From contig JAFZGJ010000002.1 of the NCBI GenBank assembly GCA_017555455.1, positions 39,628 to 103,627 of the forward strand: a stretch of DNA of 64,000 bases, read 5' to 3'. Source of the stretch: Lachnospiraceae bacterium (GTDB taxonomy: Bacteria; Bacillota; Clostridia; Lachnospirales; Lachnospiraceae). Shown here piece after piece: positions 28,249 to 38,500 of this stretch. The position numbers and the translations under genes were made by a program. Below the pieces are notes generated by a model. It ran no database searches and was not told the DNA's origin. It saw only the letters and a program-made list of their open reading frames with translations. Each line of letters starts with the position of its first letter. Position 1 is the stretch's first letter.

Positions 28249-29459
28249 TATGAAAAATTCTGCTCTAATTGTTTTCGAATTTCTTTGATAAAATCTTCTG
28301 AATTAAGTACAGTTACATCTTTTAAGGAGGTAATTAAAGCTAAGTCTTTTGTCATTTTTCCGGCTTCAATTGTACCAAGAGTTGCTGCTTCTAATTTGTC
28401 AGCAAAAGTCATTAATTCAGGAATATTATCTAACTCTCCTCTTTTTCTCAATGCTCCTGTCCATGCAAAAATAGTTGCAACAGAGTTAGTAGAGGTTTCT
28501 TCACCTTTTAAGTGTTTGTAGTAGTGTCTCTGTACAGTTCCGTGGGCAGCTTCGTATTCATATACTCCTGATGGAGATACCAATACGGAAGTCATCATGG
28601 CAAGAGAACCAAAAGCAGAGGAAACCATATCACTCATAACGTCTCCGTCGTAGTTTTTACAAGCCCAGATAAAGCCACCTTTTGCTTTCATAACACGGGC
28701 TACCGCATCATCAATTAAAGTATAAAAATATTCAATGCCTAATTCATCAAATTTTTCCTTGTACTCAGTATCATAAATTTCCTGGAAAATATCTTTAAAA
28801 GTATGATCGTATTTTTTGGAAATGGTATCTTTGGTTGCGAACCATAAATCCTGTTTTGTATCTATAGCAAAGTTAAAACATGCTCTTGCAAAGCTGGAAA
28901 TGGATTCACAAGTGTTATGCATACCCTGAATGATTCCCGCACCTTTAAAATTATGGATTAATTCACGAACTTCGGTTCCATCCTCTGCTGTAAATACAAG
29001 TTCAGCTTTACCGGCCCCCGGAATTTTAATTTCTGCATTTTTATAGACATCACCATAAGCATGTCTGGCTAAAGTAATTGGTTTCTCCCAGTTTTTTACA
29101 CAAGGCTCAATACCTTTTACAATAATTGGGGTTCTAAATACGGTACCGTCTAAAATGGCACGGATAGTTCCGTTAGGACTCTTCCACATTTCTTTTAAGT
29201 TATACTCTGTCATTCTGGCAGCGTTTGGAGTAATGGTAGCACATTTAACTGCTACACCATATTTCTGTGTGGCCTTTGCAGAATCTACAGTGACCTGATC
29301 ATCGGTTTCATTACGATATTCAAGTCCTAAGTCATAATATTCTGTTTTTAAGTCAATGAAAGGAAGTAATAACTGATCCTTAATCATTTTCCAAAGGATT
29401 CGGGTCATTTCGTCTCCATCCATCTCTACTAAAGGGGTGGTCATTTTTATTTTATCCAT
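28248..29459 (-). CDS. icd: NADP-dependent isocitrate dehydrogenase (eukaryotic-type subfamily)
   Basis: 403 residues, the size of the homodimeric eukaryotic-like type rather than the E. coli type. Conserved blocks include [27 protein letters not shown] for isocitrate binding, [21 protein letters not shown] with metal-binding aspartates and [11 protein letters not shown]. It converts isocitrate to 2-oxoglutarate, giving NADPH. It follows a GntR regulator and a Re-citrate-synthase-like gene, which fits a truncated oxidative branch feeding glutamate synthesis in an anaerobe. No aconitase gene is in view. Confidence 0.96.
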   Translation of the reverse strand: MDKIKMTTPLVEMDGDEMTRILWKMIKDQLLLPFIDLKTEYYDLGLEYRNETDDQVTVDSAKATQKYGVAVKCATITPNAARMTEYNLKEMWKSPNGTIRAILDGTVFRTPIIVKGIEPCVKNWEKPITLARHAYGDVYKNAEIKIPGAGKAELVFTAEDGTEVRELIHNFKGAGIIQGMHNTCESISSFARACFNFAIDTKQDLWFATKDTISKKYDHTFKDIFQEIYDTEYKEKFDELGIEYFYTLIDDAVARVMKAKGGFIWACKNYDGDVMSDMVSSAFGSLAMMTSVLVSPSGVYEYEAAHGTVQRHYYKHLKGEETSTNSVATIFAWTGALRKRGELDNIPELMTFADKLEAATLGTIEAGKMTKDLALITSLKDVTVLNSEDFIKEIRKQLEQNFS

Positions 29460-29485
29460 GTTAATTTCTCCTTTATCTTTCTTAT

Positions 29486-30181
29486 TTAATCTTCATCGGT
29501 AGCATAAGCTTCATGTAATCCGTTTTTTACCATGTTTTCATAAGCGCTGATAATGTGTTTGTTAGCTTCAGCTTCAGCTTTTAATGGGTCACCGGATTTA
29601 ATGGCTTCCAAAATAAATTTATGTTCTTTGTTAGATTCTGTACTTCGTTTGTTTTCTGATAAGGTTTTTTTTCGGACACGAAGAACATAATCATGAAAAT
29701 CACGTAATTGCTTCTCTAACATTTTACTGTTGCAGGCTTCGTACATAATTTCATGAAAACGATTATCTAGCTCTGCAATTTGTGGAGTATGTCCTTTGGC
29801 AGCATGGAATTCTGCTAAATATACATTTTCTTCCATTTCCTCTAATTGTTCTGGAGTAATATTTTCCGTTGCCCATTTGGCACATAAACCTTCCAATAAT
29901 GAACGCATCATATAGATATCTTTCACATCTTTTACAGTAATTCCGGTAACGTAAGCACCTTTGTTAGGGATAATGTGTATTAAACCTTCCAATTCCAATT
30001 GACGAAAAGCTTCTCTTACAGGAGTTCTGCTGACTCCCAGTTCTTCTCCTATAGCAACTTCTTTTAATTCTTCATTGTCTTTATATTTTCCACTGAGAAT
30101 GTCATCGCGAATTTTATGAAAAACTCTTCCGCGTAATGAGAATTTGTCTGAAGACTCATTTTTTGCATTATATTTTCCCAT
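29486..30181 (-). CDS. GntR family regulator, FadR/FCD type
   Basis: 231 residues. Winged helix at about 15-80 ([45 protein letters not shown]), then an all-helical FCD ligand domain with the metal-binding pattern [11 protein letters not shown] and a later conserved His ([12 protein letters not shown]). FCD regulators usually bind a carboxylate such as citrate or a dicarboxylate. It lies between the Re-citrate-synthase-like gene and icd and is probably their regulator; a matching palindrome lies at the promoter at 31691-31702. Ligand identity is inference. Confidence 0.9.
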   Translation of the reverse strand: MGKYNAKNESSDKFSLRGRVFHKIRDDILSGKYKDNEELKEVAIGEELGVSRTPVREAFRQLELEGLIHIIPNKGAYVTGITVKDVKDIYMMRSLLEGLCAKWATENITPEQLEEMEENVYLAEFHAAKGHTPQIAELDNRFHEIMYEACNSKMLEKQLRDFHDYVLRVRKKTLSENKRSTESNKEHKFILEAIKSGDPLKAEAEANKHIISAYENMVKNGLHEAYATDED

Positions 30182-30230
30182 GTTTATTTTCTCCGTTTCT
30201 GTTTAATTAAAGGATAAACCAAAATTTATC

Positions 30231-31640
30231 TTATATTAATGTAATGCCTAAGTTGGTACATTCTTTATCGATAACAGCTATTAATTCTTCGTCTGTAAGT
30301 ACAGTTACTCGACCTGCTGCATATTCGGAATCTACCCATATTTTAACATTTTTAACCAATTCCGATGCTTTATCCAAATGCTTCTCTAACGGTAATTTGT
30401 AATAAGTATTAATCCAGTGGGCAATTCCTGCCAAACCGGAAGTATTGCTTACAGCGCAAAGTACCGGTCTGTTTAAATATTTTTCTGTATCAAAAATATT
30501 ATATATTTCCTCATTTTTTAAGAGACCGTCAGCATGAATTCCGGCACGGGTTACATTGAAATTTTTCCCTACAAAAGGTGTTCTTGGCGGAATCTGATAA
30601 CCAATTTCCTTTTCATAGTATTCTGCCAGTTCTGTAATTACGGTAGTATCCATTCCGTTTAAATCACCTTTTAGCTGGGCGTATTCAAAGACCATAGCTT
30701 CCAAAGGAGTATTTCCGGTTCTCTCTCCGATTCCGAATAAAGAAGTATTTACTCCGGAACAGCCATATAACCATGCAGTTGTGGAGTTAACCACGGCTTT
30801 ATAAAAGTCATTATGTCCGTGCCATTCAATTAATGAATGTGGTACTCCGGCATGTTTATGTAATGCATAAATAATACCGGGAACACTACGAGGAATTACG
30901 GCACCGGGATAGTTAACACCATATCCCATGGTATCACAGGCACGAATTTTGATTGGAATCTTATATTCTTCCATTAATTTCATTAATTCCAGACAGAAAG
31001 GAACCACATATCCATAAATATCCGCTCTGGTAATATCTTCTAAATGACATCTTGGACTAATGCCTTCCTCCAAACATTCTTTAATTACACTTAAATAGTG
31101 TTCCATTGCCTGGCGACGTGTCATTTTTAACTTCATAAAAATATGATAATCAGAGCAGCTTACCAAAATACCGGTTTCTTTCATACCGATTTCTTTTACT
31201 AATTTAAAATCTTCTTTGCTGGCACGGATCCAACTGGTTACTTCCGGGAATTTGTAGCCTCTTTCCATACATTTATAGACAGCATCTCTGTCTTTTTTGC
31301 TGTAAAGGAAAAATTCACTGGCACGAATCATGCCATTAGGGCCCCCTAATTTATGTAAATAATCAAAAATTGTTACAATTTGATCTGTAGAATAAGGAGC
31401 TCTGGATTGTTGACCGTCACGAAAGGTTGTATCTGTAATCCAGATTTCTCTGGGCATATTGTGTGGTACAGTTCTATCATTAAAAGGAATTTTAGGAATC
31501 TCCGAATAAGGGAACATATTACGGAAAACGTTTGGCTTTTTCACATCATCCAAAATATACATATGCTCTTCTATTTCTAAAAGATGATTCTTAGGATTCA
31601 TACTTACGGGTCTGTTCATAAACATATCATGATTTGACAT
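30231..31640 (-). CDS. Re-citrate synthase-like enzyme (homocitrate/isopropylmalate synthase family)
   Basis: 469 residues of the DRE-TIM metallolyase superfamily: ITDTTFRDGQQSRAPYS at about 67-83 with the catalytic Arg-Asp, HLEDITRAD, and the metal-binding HGHNDF. The long N-terminus with PYSEIPKIPFNDR and the lack of a LeuA regulatory domain recall the Clostridium kluyveri Re-citrate synthase rather than LeuA or NifV. It would condense acetyl-CoA with oxaloacetate. The neighbours, a GntR/FCD regulator and NADP-isocitrate dehydrogenase, strongly support the citrate reading. Homocitrate synthase is the main alternative. AGGAGG lies 9 nt before the ATG. Confidence 0.8.
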   Translation of the reverse strand: MSNHDMFMNRPVSMNPKNHLLEIEEHMYILDDVKKPNVFRNMFPYSEIPKIPFNDRTVPHNMPREIWITDTTFRDGQQSRAPYSTDQIVTIFDYLHKLGGPNGMIRASEFFLYSKKDRDAVYKCMERGYKFPEVTSWIRASKEDFKLVKEIGMKETGILVSCSDYHIFMKLKMTRRQAMEHYLSVIKECLEEGISPRCHLEDITRADIYGYVVPFCLELMKLMEEYKIPIKIRACDTMGYGVNYPGAVIPRSVPGIIYALHKHAGVPHSLIEWHGHNDFYKAVVNSTTAWLYGCSGVNTSLFGIGERTGNTPLEAMVFEYAQLKGDLNGMDTTVITELAEYYEKEIGYQIPPRTPFVGKNFNVTRAGIHADGLLKNEEIYNIFDTEKYLNRPVLCAVSNTSGLAGIAHWINTYYKLPLEKHLDKASELVKNVKIWVDSEYAAGRVTVLTDEELIAVIDKECTNLGITLI

Positions 31641-31676
31641 ATTCTTTTACCTCCTAAATAATTTATTGTACAAAAA

Positions 31677-31716
31677 ACACGCTCCGCATTATTGTATACA
31701 ATTATACGGAGCGTGT
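31677..31716 (-). terminator. Terminator of the surface-protein transcript
   Basis: Perfect 10-bp GC-rich stem (31677-31686 with 31707-31716) followed on the minus strand by a T run, after the subtilase stop. Its DNA also contains the promoter of the next gene. Confidence 0.8.
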
Positions 31717-31719
31717 CAA
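31691..31719 (-). promoter_or_regulatory. Promoter and GntR-type operator of the Re-citrate synthase gene
   Basis: On the minus strand TTGACA (31714-31719), 17 bp, TACAAT (31691-31696). The 12-bp perfect palindrome ATTGTATACAAT (31691-31702) covers the -10 box and resembles FadR-subfamily GntR operators. A second palindrome TTGTACAA lies just downstream. The upstream terminator stem overlaps the -35 and spacer. Confidence 0.75.
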
Positions 31720-31744
31720 TTCCTTTATATAATTTTTTTAGCAA

Positions 31745-32662
31745 TTATTTCCAATCCAATGCACGGCTAATATTTAACATTCCCCAACCTTGCTTATTCC
31801 AAGGTTCTTTTAGATCCATAGCTGTATAACATAATCGATATTTTACTTCTTCCGGGGTCATACTAGAATTTTTTTCTAATAAAAGAGCGGCTGCTCCGGA
31901 TACAAGAGGTGTTGCAAAAGAAGTTCCGCTTTTGGATTCGTAAATATCCATAAACCTACTTCCGCTTCTTCGACATTTGGAACTTGTAGAAATGATATTT
32001 GTACCGGGAGCAACTAAATCCGGTTTTTTAAAAGAAAATATACTGGGTCCCCGACCGGAATAGGTTTCACATAAAGGAACGCCGTCTTTATGATAATCTA
32101 AATCGTGGCATCCAACCGTTATAATATTTTTACTCATTCCCAATGGAGAAATACTTTTGGTTTTTGGTCCTTTATTACCGGCTGCGGCAATTACCAAAAT
32201 CCCCTCGTTCCAAGCGTTTTCCAAAGTATTAATGAGTAATTTTAGTTTGGTTTCGGGAACCTGATTTTCAAATCCAATGGAAATATTTAAAATACGGATA
32301 TTATAAGTGTTTTTATTATTTAAAATCCATTGAATGGCAGATATCATATGTTCAATGTTTCCTTCGCCGTTCTGATTCAATACTTTACCAATGATCAGAT
32401 TGCAGGAAGGTGCTACTCCGCTAAAACGTCCTTCCGATAAATAGCCGTCCCCGGCCAAACAACCTGCAACATGGGTACCGTGTCCACAATCATCATAAGC
32501 ATCATCTTTGTGTGCAATAAAATCATGAAATGCTAGTATTCTGCCGGAAAAGTCCGGATGCAAAAATATTCCGGTATCCAAGATAGCTACCGAAATATTT
32601 TTACCCCTGTATTTTTGCTGTACTTTATCAGTACAAGCTATTTGTTCTTTCACTCGCCACAC
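31745..32662 (-). CDS. Subtilisin-family (S8) serine protease without signal peptide
   Basis: 305 residues with the full triad: D29 (AILDTG), H61 (GHGTHVAG), S248 (SGTSFATP), and the oxyanion Asn163 (AAGNKG). There is no signal peptide, prodomain or membrane segment, as in intracellular subtilisins, so it acts in the cytoplasm or is released by lysis. It starts with GTG behind GGAG. It lies 53 nt after the LRR protein gene with no terminator between, so both are probably on one transcript. Confidence 0.9.
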   Translation of the reverse strand: MWRVKEQIACTDKVQQKYRGKNISVAILDTGIFLHPDFSGRILAFHDFIAHKDDAYDDCGHGTHVAGCLAGDGYLSEGRFSGVAPSCNLIIGKVLNQNGEGNIEHMISAIQWILNNKNTYNIRILNISIGFENQVPETKLKLLINTLENAWNEGILVIAAAGNKGPKTKSISPLGMSKNIITVGCHDLDYHKDGVPLCETYSGRGPSIFSFKKPDLVAPGTNIISTSSKCRRSGSRFMDIYESKSGTSFATPLVSGAAALLLEKNSSMTPEEVKYRLCYTAMDLKEPWNKQGWGMLNISRALDWK

Positions 32663-32715
32663 CGCATACTCCAGCTTTTTTTATAAAATATGCGACAAAA
32701 AATGACTTTGTGTAC

Positions 32716-35421
32716 TTATCTTCTTCTTTTTTGGGGTTTATAAGTCATAATGGCGAAAGCCAATGCTGTCAATCCAATAGCAATAAACCATTTAGGATGA
32801 ATGCTGTTATCTCCGGTATTGGGAGAATAGTCTTTTCTGGAAGAAGGTGTTGTTAAAGCGGCAGTTCCTCCTTCTATTTGTACAGTTCCGTTTTCACCTA
32901 AGGCATAAATAGCAAATGTAGATAAATGTGTGGTTGAAAACTCAATATAATCTTTTCCGTTAATCGTTTTTAGAGAAGAAGATATTTTTTCTAACTGTCC
33001 ATCCTCATCCATAGATACAACATGAACGGTATTTCCTTTGATTTCTTTTGGTAACGGAACAGTTACAGTTAAAGGAGTGGAACCAAAATGAGTAATTTTT
33101 ACAGTATCAGTACTTTCCCAAAGAGTCATATCAAAGACCTTCATGGTCGGAAGTTTACTTCCATAGATTCTTTTAAAAGCGTCTTCTACAGTAGTTTCGG
33201 ATTGCTTCTTTAAAGTTAAATGATACTCTCCGGCATAATTTAACTGAGCTGAAATCTCATCAGAATTCCAACCGGAAACTTGAGAATCTATAATTATGGC
33301 ATTGCTTGTAAGAGCGGTTTCGTTACCGGTCTGAAATACTTTAATATTTCCGTTAGCATCTTTAGTTGCTAGCTTGCCGGCAAAGCCTAAACTTGAATTT
33401 TCAAATATAGTATTTGTTAAATCTAAATCTGAGTCATTCAAAATAGCGGTCCAATTACCGGGAAAAGCAGGTTTCAAAAGATCACTGCTGATTTTGGATG
33501 TGGTGTCAGTATACATTAATTGAGGCAACTTATCGCCTTTAAATACTACTGTTCTTTCTTTATCATTATTGCAATAAAAAGCGCCAATTCCGATTTGTTC
33601 CACATATTTATGTAGGGCGATTTCTCTTAAATCTGTATTTTCAAAAGCTCTGTCCTGAATTTTTTTAACATTAGAAGCTCCGTGGATTTCACGTAAAGAT
33701 GTACAATCTTTGAAAGCTTCTTCTCCGATGATGGTAACAGAATCAGGAATTCTTACACCTAAGATTTCTGTATGTCCTAAAAAGCAAGCAGGTGCAATGG
33801 TTTCTACGGTATCAGGAATTTCTATAAATTTATGAGAACCTTTATAAGCAATTAAAATTCCATTACCTACAATAAGGAAATCGTCAGCATTGGGATTAGC
33901 AGCCCACGCATCTAACCATGCTGTATGAGAAAAAGCAGAAGGCTCTACCCAGGTAACAGAATCAGGAATACTGATTTCCTTCAAGTTATCGCAATGATAA
34001 AAGGCAGCATATCCAATACGCGTTACCCCCTTAGGAATATGGATACTTTTTAAGTTTGTTCTGGAAAAAGCAAAATCTCCGATACCGGTAATTACTTTAG
34101 GAATAGTATAGGTATATAAATCGGTATCTCCATAGTAAGCATAATTAGTAATTTTATCATTTACAATGGCATATTTAGGTAATGCATCGCCCTTACTGTC
34201 ATCATAATATTTTTTATTTGCTACTTCTTCTTCCTCAGATTCTAAAACTTCCCGGTTATTTATTCCATTAATAATCTGGATATCTGAATCCATCACTAAA
34301 ACAGCGCTTCCTCCTACTACGATAGTTTTTCCTAAAACACTATCCGGTTCAGAAATGAGTAACGGGTCATATTCAGGAATATAATCCACATTACTGGGGT
34401 CGTGGATGGCATCATTAGAATAAGAAGGAGTACTATTTTCTCCTTTTTCTACCTTGGTAAGAGAACCTCCGCTTCCAACAATATATACATTTCCACCGGA
34501 ATCTACTACAGTATCACCATCCTCTTTTGGGGATGAATTTACTTCAGTTCTATTTACTAACTTCCAGTTTTCATAAAATTCATGTGCCTTAGTCCCGGAA
34601 TTTGCGGAAATCACTAATTTGGGACATCCGTCAAAAGCACTGGAATGAATGTAGGAAACGGAAGCCGGTATCATTACTTTTTGCAGACTGATACAATTTT
34701 CAAAAGCTTTCGAATTAATTGATTTTACAGAATATGGCAGAGAAATAGCCAACAGGTTACGGCAATTGGAAAACGCATAACTTGGAATTTCTTTCAAATT
34801 GGTACTAAAACTAATCTCTTTTAAGTAATCATTACCCCAAAAAGCATATTCGTCAATATCAATTACAGAATTGGGCATGGAATATTGGGTTGCTTTTGCT
34901 CCTTCTGCGTAACAATAAAGGATTGTTTTTGATTTATCATAAAGTCCATTTTTTTCAAACACAAAATATGGATTATCTTTGTCTACAGTAATGGTCGATA
35001 ATTTATCACACCCGGCAAATACTCCGGAACCTAATTTTTCTAAATTTTTAGGAAGTGTAATTTTTTTCAAAGAAGTATTATTGCTAAAAACTGAATTTCC
35101 AATGGTAACTAGTTTATCCTTAAAAGTAATATTAGTTAAATTAGTACAATCTTTAAAGGCACCATATTGAATTTCTGTTACATTTTTTCCTATTGTGATA
35201 GATGTTAAAGATGTATTCCCTGCAAAGGCTTCTGCTCCAATAATTTTTATAGAATCGGGAATAGACACAGAGGAACCTGTGCCTGTATATTTTACTAATG
35301 TAGTTTTATCAATTTGAAAATCAGAACTGGGAGCGGCACTTGTTTCTACTACAGGAATCTGTGTTATTAACAGGGCTGTAATTAAAAGTAAAGCACCTAT
35401 AACTTTGCGGATTACTCTCAT
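32716..35421 (-). CDS. BspA-like leucine-rich-repeat surface protein with PxTG sorting signal
   Basis: 901 residues. Signal peptide (1-30, ending SAAPS). Two blocks of BspA/LRR_5-type repeats (about 45-290 and 415-630; units such as FKDCTNLTNITFKDKLVTIGNSVF), an insert of about 120 residues between them, then a beta-rich region (about 650-850). The C-terminus is SPNTGD followed by a hydrophobic segment and KPQKRRR, a class B-type sorting signal. The IHPKWF stretch after the motif is shared with the other LRR protein. LRR_5 proteins often bind host or partner-cell surfaces. Sortase gene is 5 kb upstream in the same locus. Confidence 0.88.
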   Translation of the reverse strand: MRVIRKVIGALLLITALLITQIPVVETSAAPSSDFQIDKTTLVKYTGTGSSVSIPDSIKIIGAEAFAGNTSLTSITIGKNVTEIQYGAFKDCTNLTNITFKDKLVTIGNSVFSNNTSLKKITLPKNLEKLGSGVFAGCDKLSTITVDKDNPYFVFEKNGLYDKSKTILYCYAEGAKATQYSMPNSVIDIDEYAFWGNDYLKEISFSTNLKEIPSYAFSNCRNLLAISLPYSVKSINSKAFENCISLQKVMIPASVSYIHSSAFDGCPKLVISANSGTKAHEFYENWKLVNRTEVNSSPKEDGDTVVDSGGNVYIVGSGGSLTKVEKGENSTPSYSNDAIHDPSNVDYIPEYDPLLISEPDSVLGKTIVVGGSAVLVMDSDIQIINGINNREVLESEEEEVANKKYYDDSKGDALPKYAIVNDKITNYAYYGDTDLYTYTIPKVITGIGDFAFSRTNLKSIHIPKGVTRIGYAAFYHCDNLKEISIPDSVTWVEPSAFSHTAWLDAWAANPNADDFLIVGNGILIAYKGSHKFIEIPDTVETIAPACFLGHTEILGVRIPDSVTIIGEEAFKDCTSLREIHGASNVKKIQDRAFENTDLREIALHKYVEQIGIGAFYCNNDKERTVVFKGDKLPQLMYTDTTSKISSDLLKPAFPGNWTAILNDSDLDLTNTIFENSSLGFAGKLATKDANGNIKVFQTGNETALTSNAIIIDSQVSGWNSDEISAQLNYAGEYHLTLKKQSETTVEDAFKRIYGSKLPTMKVFDMTLWESTDTVKITHFGSTPLTVTVPLPKEIKGNTVHVVSMDEDGQLEKISSSLKTINGKDYIEFSTTHLSTFAIYALGENGTVQIEGGTAALTTPSSRKDYSPNTGDNSIHPKWFIAIGLTALAFAIMTYKPQKRRR

Positions 35422-35461
35422 GTTTACATCTCCATTTTAAGCTTACATGCTTATTTTTTAA

Positions 35462-35496
35462 AATAGTGAGAAACCCGAATCGGATTTCTCACTATT
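35462..35496 (-). terminator. Hairpin between the two LRR genes
   Basis: Perfect 12-bp inverted repeat (35462-35473 with 35485-35496), T-rich on the minus strand beyond it; it would end or attenuate the transcript of the large LRR gene before the smaller one. Confidence 0.7.
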
Positions 35497-35525
35497 CAAA
35501 TTTTATAACTTAAAGGTTGTTGGCA

Positions 35526-38500
35526 TTAAGCTTTTATAGTATATCTTCTGTCTCTTTTGGTAAAGAGAATGATTGAAATACAAGCAAGGCCAAGACTTAA
35601 AAACCACTTTGGATGAATTCCATCTCCGGTTTTTGGTGTAGAGTCTAAGGTATTTGATACTGTCATATTACCGGTATCTACATAAATGGTATAAGGTGAA
35701 AAATGAGTTGCTGTAAAAGTAATACTTGGAATGCCATCTATGGTTGTAAATTTAGGATTAAGGGATTCCAATTCTCCATTCACAACAGCGCCAACACGGT
35801 TATTTCCGGCATATTCTTTTAAAGCATCCGGAATTGGCATTGTAATATTAACTTTTAGCCCATTTGTATTGGTAATTTTATTTTCACCTTTAGCATCATA
35901 TAACGTAATATCCATTGCAAAATATTTGATTCTTGACATATCAGGATATTTTTTCTGTAATGCACGCTGGACTTCATCTGCTGCATCCAAGCTTTCGGAA
36001 ATCTTAACGATGAAATTATCAGATGACCCTGATACATATGCAGATGCCTTATCTTTATCGGAAATCCCCGGTTTTGTAATAATTACAGAAGTATTATTTT
36101 TTGAAGTTGTAGAATTACTACTGACAGTATTCTTGCCGGTATCCATATAGGTTGCAGTAATTTTAGTATGCTCTGCAGGCATGGTAATAAATGTAGTTTC
36201 TTTTTTTGAGTCCTCTACAGTTGGTTTTCCTTGTTTAACTTTCCAGCTTGCAAATTTACGTCCTTGAGGTGCTTCCACTGCAGAAATAGCAACTTTAGCT
36301 CCTGCCGGATAACTTCCGCTTCCGCTACCATATTCAACTTCAAGAGTATATTGTCCCCTAAAGTTACAAACCACGGTTACATCAGAATTAATCATGGTTA
36401 AGGTAGTAATCCAATCGCTGTAATCTTCAAAAATCAGATTTTGATTAGAGCAACTCCAATATGCAAAGCCGGCACCTGATGGTGCATTTCCTGCTTTAAT
36501 AGTAACAGTTTGACCTGCTTTGTAATAGCCACCGCCTTCACCATTGGTAACGGTTAATCTGTAAAGTTTATTCCCGTATTTATCTACATCAGGAATACCG
36601 TCACTATCTAAGTCGATGCCACCGTCAACAAAGGTTCCCTTATTTGTATCTCCATTATTATTATTGGTATTGCCATTGTTACCGTTGTTACCGTTGTTAC
36701 TGTTATTATTGTTATTATTGTTGTTACCATTATTACCGGTATTACCATTATTACCGGTATTACCATTATTTGAATTAGCATAATATGCTTCGTCTGTTTT
36801 ATATTGTGCTATAAAATCCTGATCCTTGGTAATCGGGGTTGTTTTATAGTCAGGATACCATTTATCAAACAAATACCCTTCTCTTTTGGGCTGAATTTTA
36901 GGGTCTTTTGCATATTCCATGAATTTAATGCCTTCTTGAATAGCATAATCTTCGCCCTTAAATTCACTTCCGTCATAATCCAGGAATCTAACAGTATAGG
37001 TTTCATCAAGAGTCTCTACTTCTGCACCGGCAGCTTTTCCGGAGTTATATGCAGCGGAATCATAATAAGATCTTACAAGTGCAGTGTTTGTATTTTCAAA
37101 GGAATTATTAGGAAGACCAAGTTCAGTACCTTCAACCGTAACTGTAACATCATTGCTTTCAGCAAATGCTTTTATTCCTACAGTTCTAACTTGATCAGTA
37201 ATTAAAACTTCTAAATTTCCAACGGAATTCCCATCAGACTTAATGATACCAGACCCTAAGAAACATTTGGCCGGAATATCTTTTACAAATTCTGCATCTT
37301 TAAAACTAACTTTCTTTAAATTAGGACAGTCACTAAAAGCTCCGTCTGAAATAGCAGAAGTTTTTGCAAATAATGGATTGTTTGCAACATCTACAGTTCC
37401 TTCTTTGCTGCCCAGTACTTCTATTAACTCATAAGAACCATCAGATAGTGGTTTGTATATAATTCCGTTTTCACATGTATAGCTGTTATTATCAGGTATA
37501 TTATGTAAATTATAGCATCCTAAGAATGGTAATGTTCCAAGATTTTCCATAGCATCACCTATAGAAACTTCTTTTAAATCTTCACAGCTGTAAAATGCAC
37601 CTACTGCTAAATCATGTTTAGCAATTGGATCGCTTTCAGATTTACTGCCTTTTAACGTAGGAAGATATTTAACCGTATTCATTTCAACACGCTCAATACG
37701 GTCATTTCCCATTAATTTAAGTTCATCCTGAATTTCCGATGAATTGGAATCATCACCACATTCTCCATTAAAAAGACCATATGTAGCATAGTTAGATTTA
37801 TAGGAAGCTAATTCTGCTAAATCTTTATCAACGTCATCAACTCCATTGCTATAAGATGAAACGCCACCTCCAAAATAAGCTGTAATACTATAATCATTCT
37901 TTTTGGGATTTGAAACCGCTAGTTCAGAAGAATTATTTAAAAAACCTTTTACATCAATGGATTCTATTCCCGCAGGGATTATAATATTTTTTGTTGCTAA
38001 TACCAAATTTTCTTCGGTTGGATTCAAATCGGCACCGGTATCATTTTTTTCACGGACACTTACAGTTTCTCCTGTAGAATATTCGTTTGCCAAATCCTTA
38101 TAGTGTGGATAATGAACTAAGGTAGCAAGTTGATTGGTATTGTCTAAAATGACAAATAATTCACTAGGTTTTGGACTTTTATAACATACTCGTATACCTT
38201 TGTCTCCATTGGCAAAATTTTCAGCTGACATTGCCCATTCAAAAGGTGCATATCCTTCTCCGATTACTCCTTCAAAAAACAATACAGCACTTCCGGTTGT
38301 AAATGCTCTGGCACCAATACTGCCAGTCGGGAAATCATCTATCTCATCCTCTGTTCTGGTGAAAATTACTTTTCTTAAAGATGGACAATTTTCAAATGCT
38401 CCTTCCCCAATGGAGGTAACACTTTTACCAATGGTAACCTTCTCTAAATTAGGACAATCTTTAAATACATTTTTACCAATAGATTCAATGGTATCATTAA

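Noticed and set aside
35731..36150. Open frame on the plus strand inside the giant LRR gene
   Set aside because: It is antisense to a long, well-supported gene, has no ribosome binding site and its composition reflects the opposite strand.
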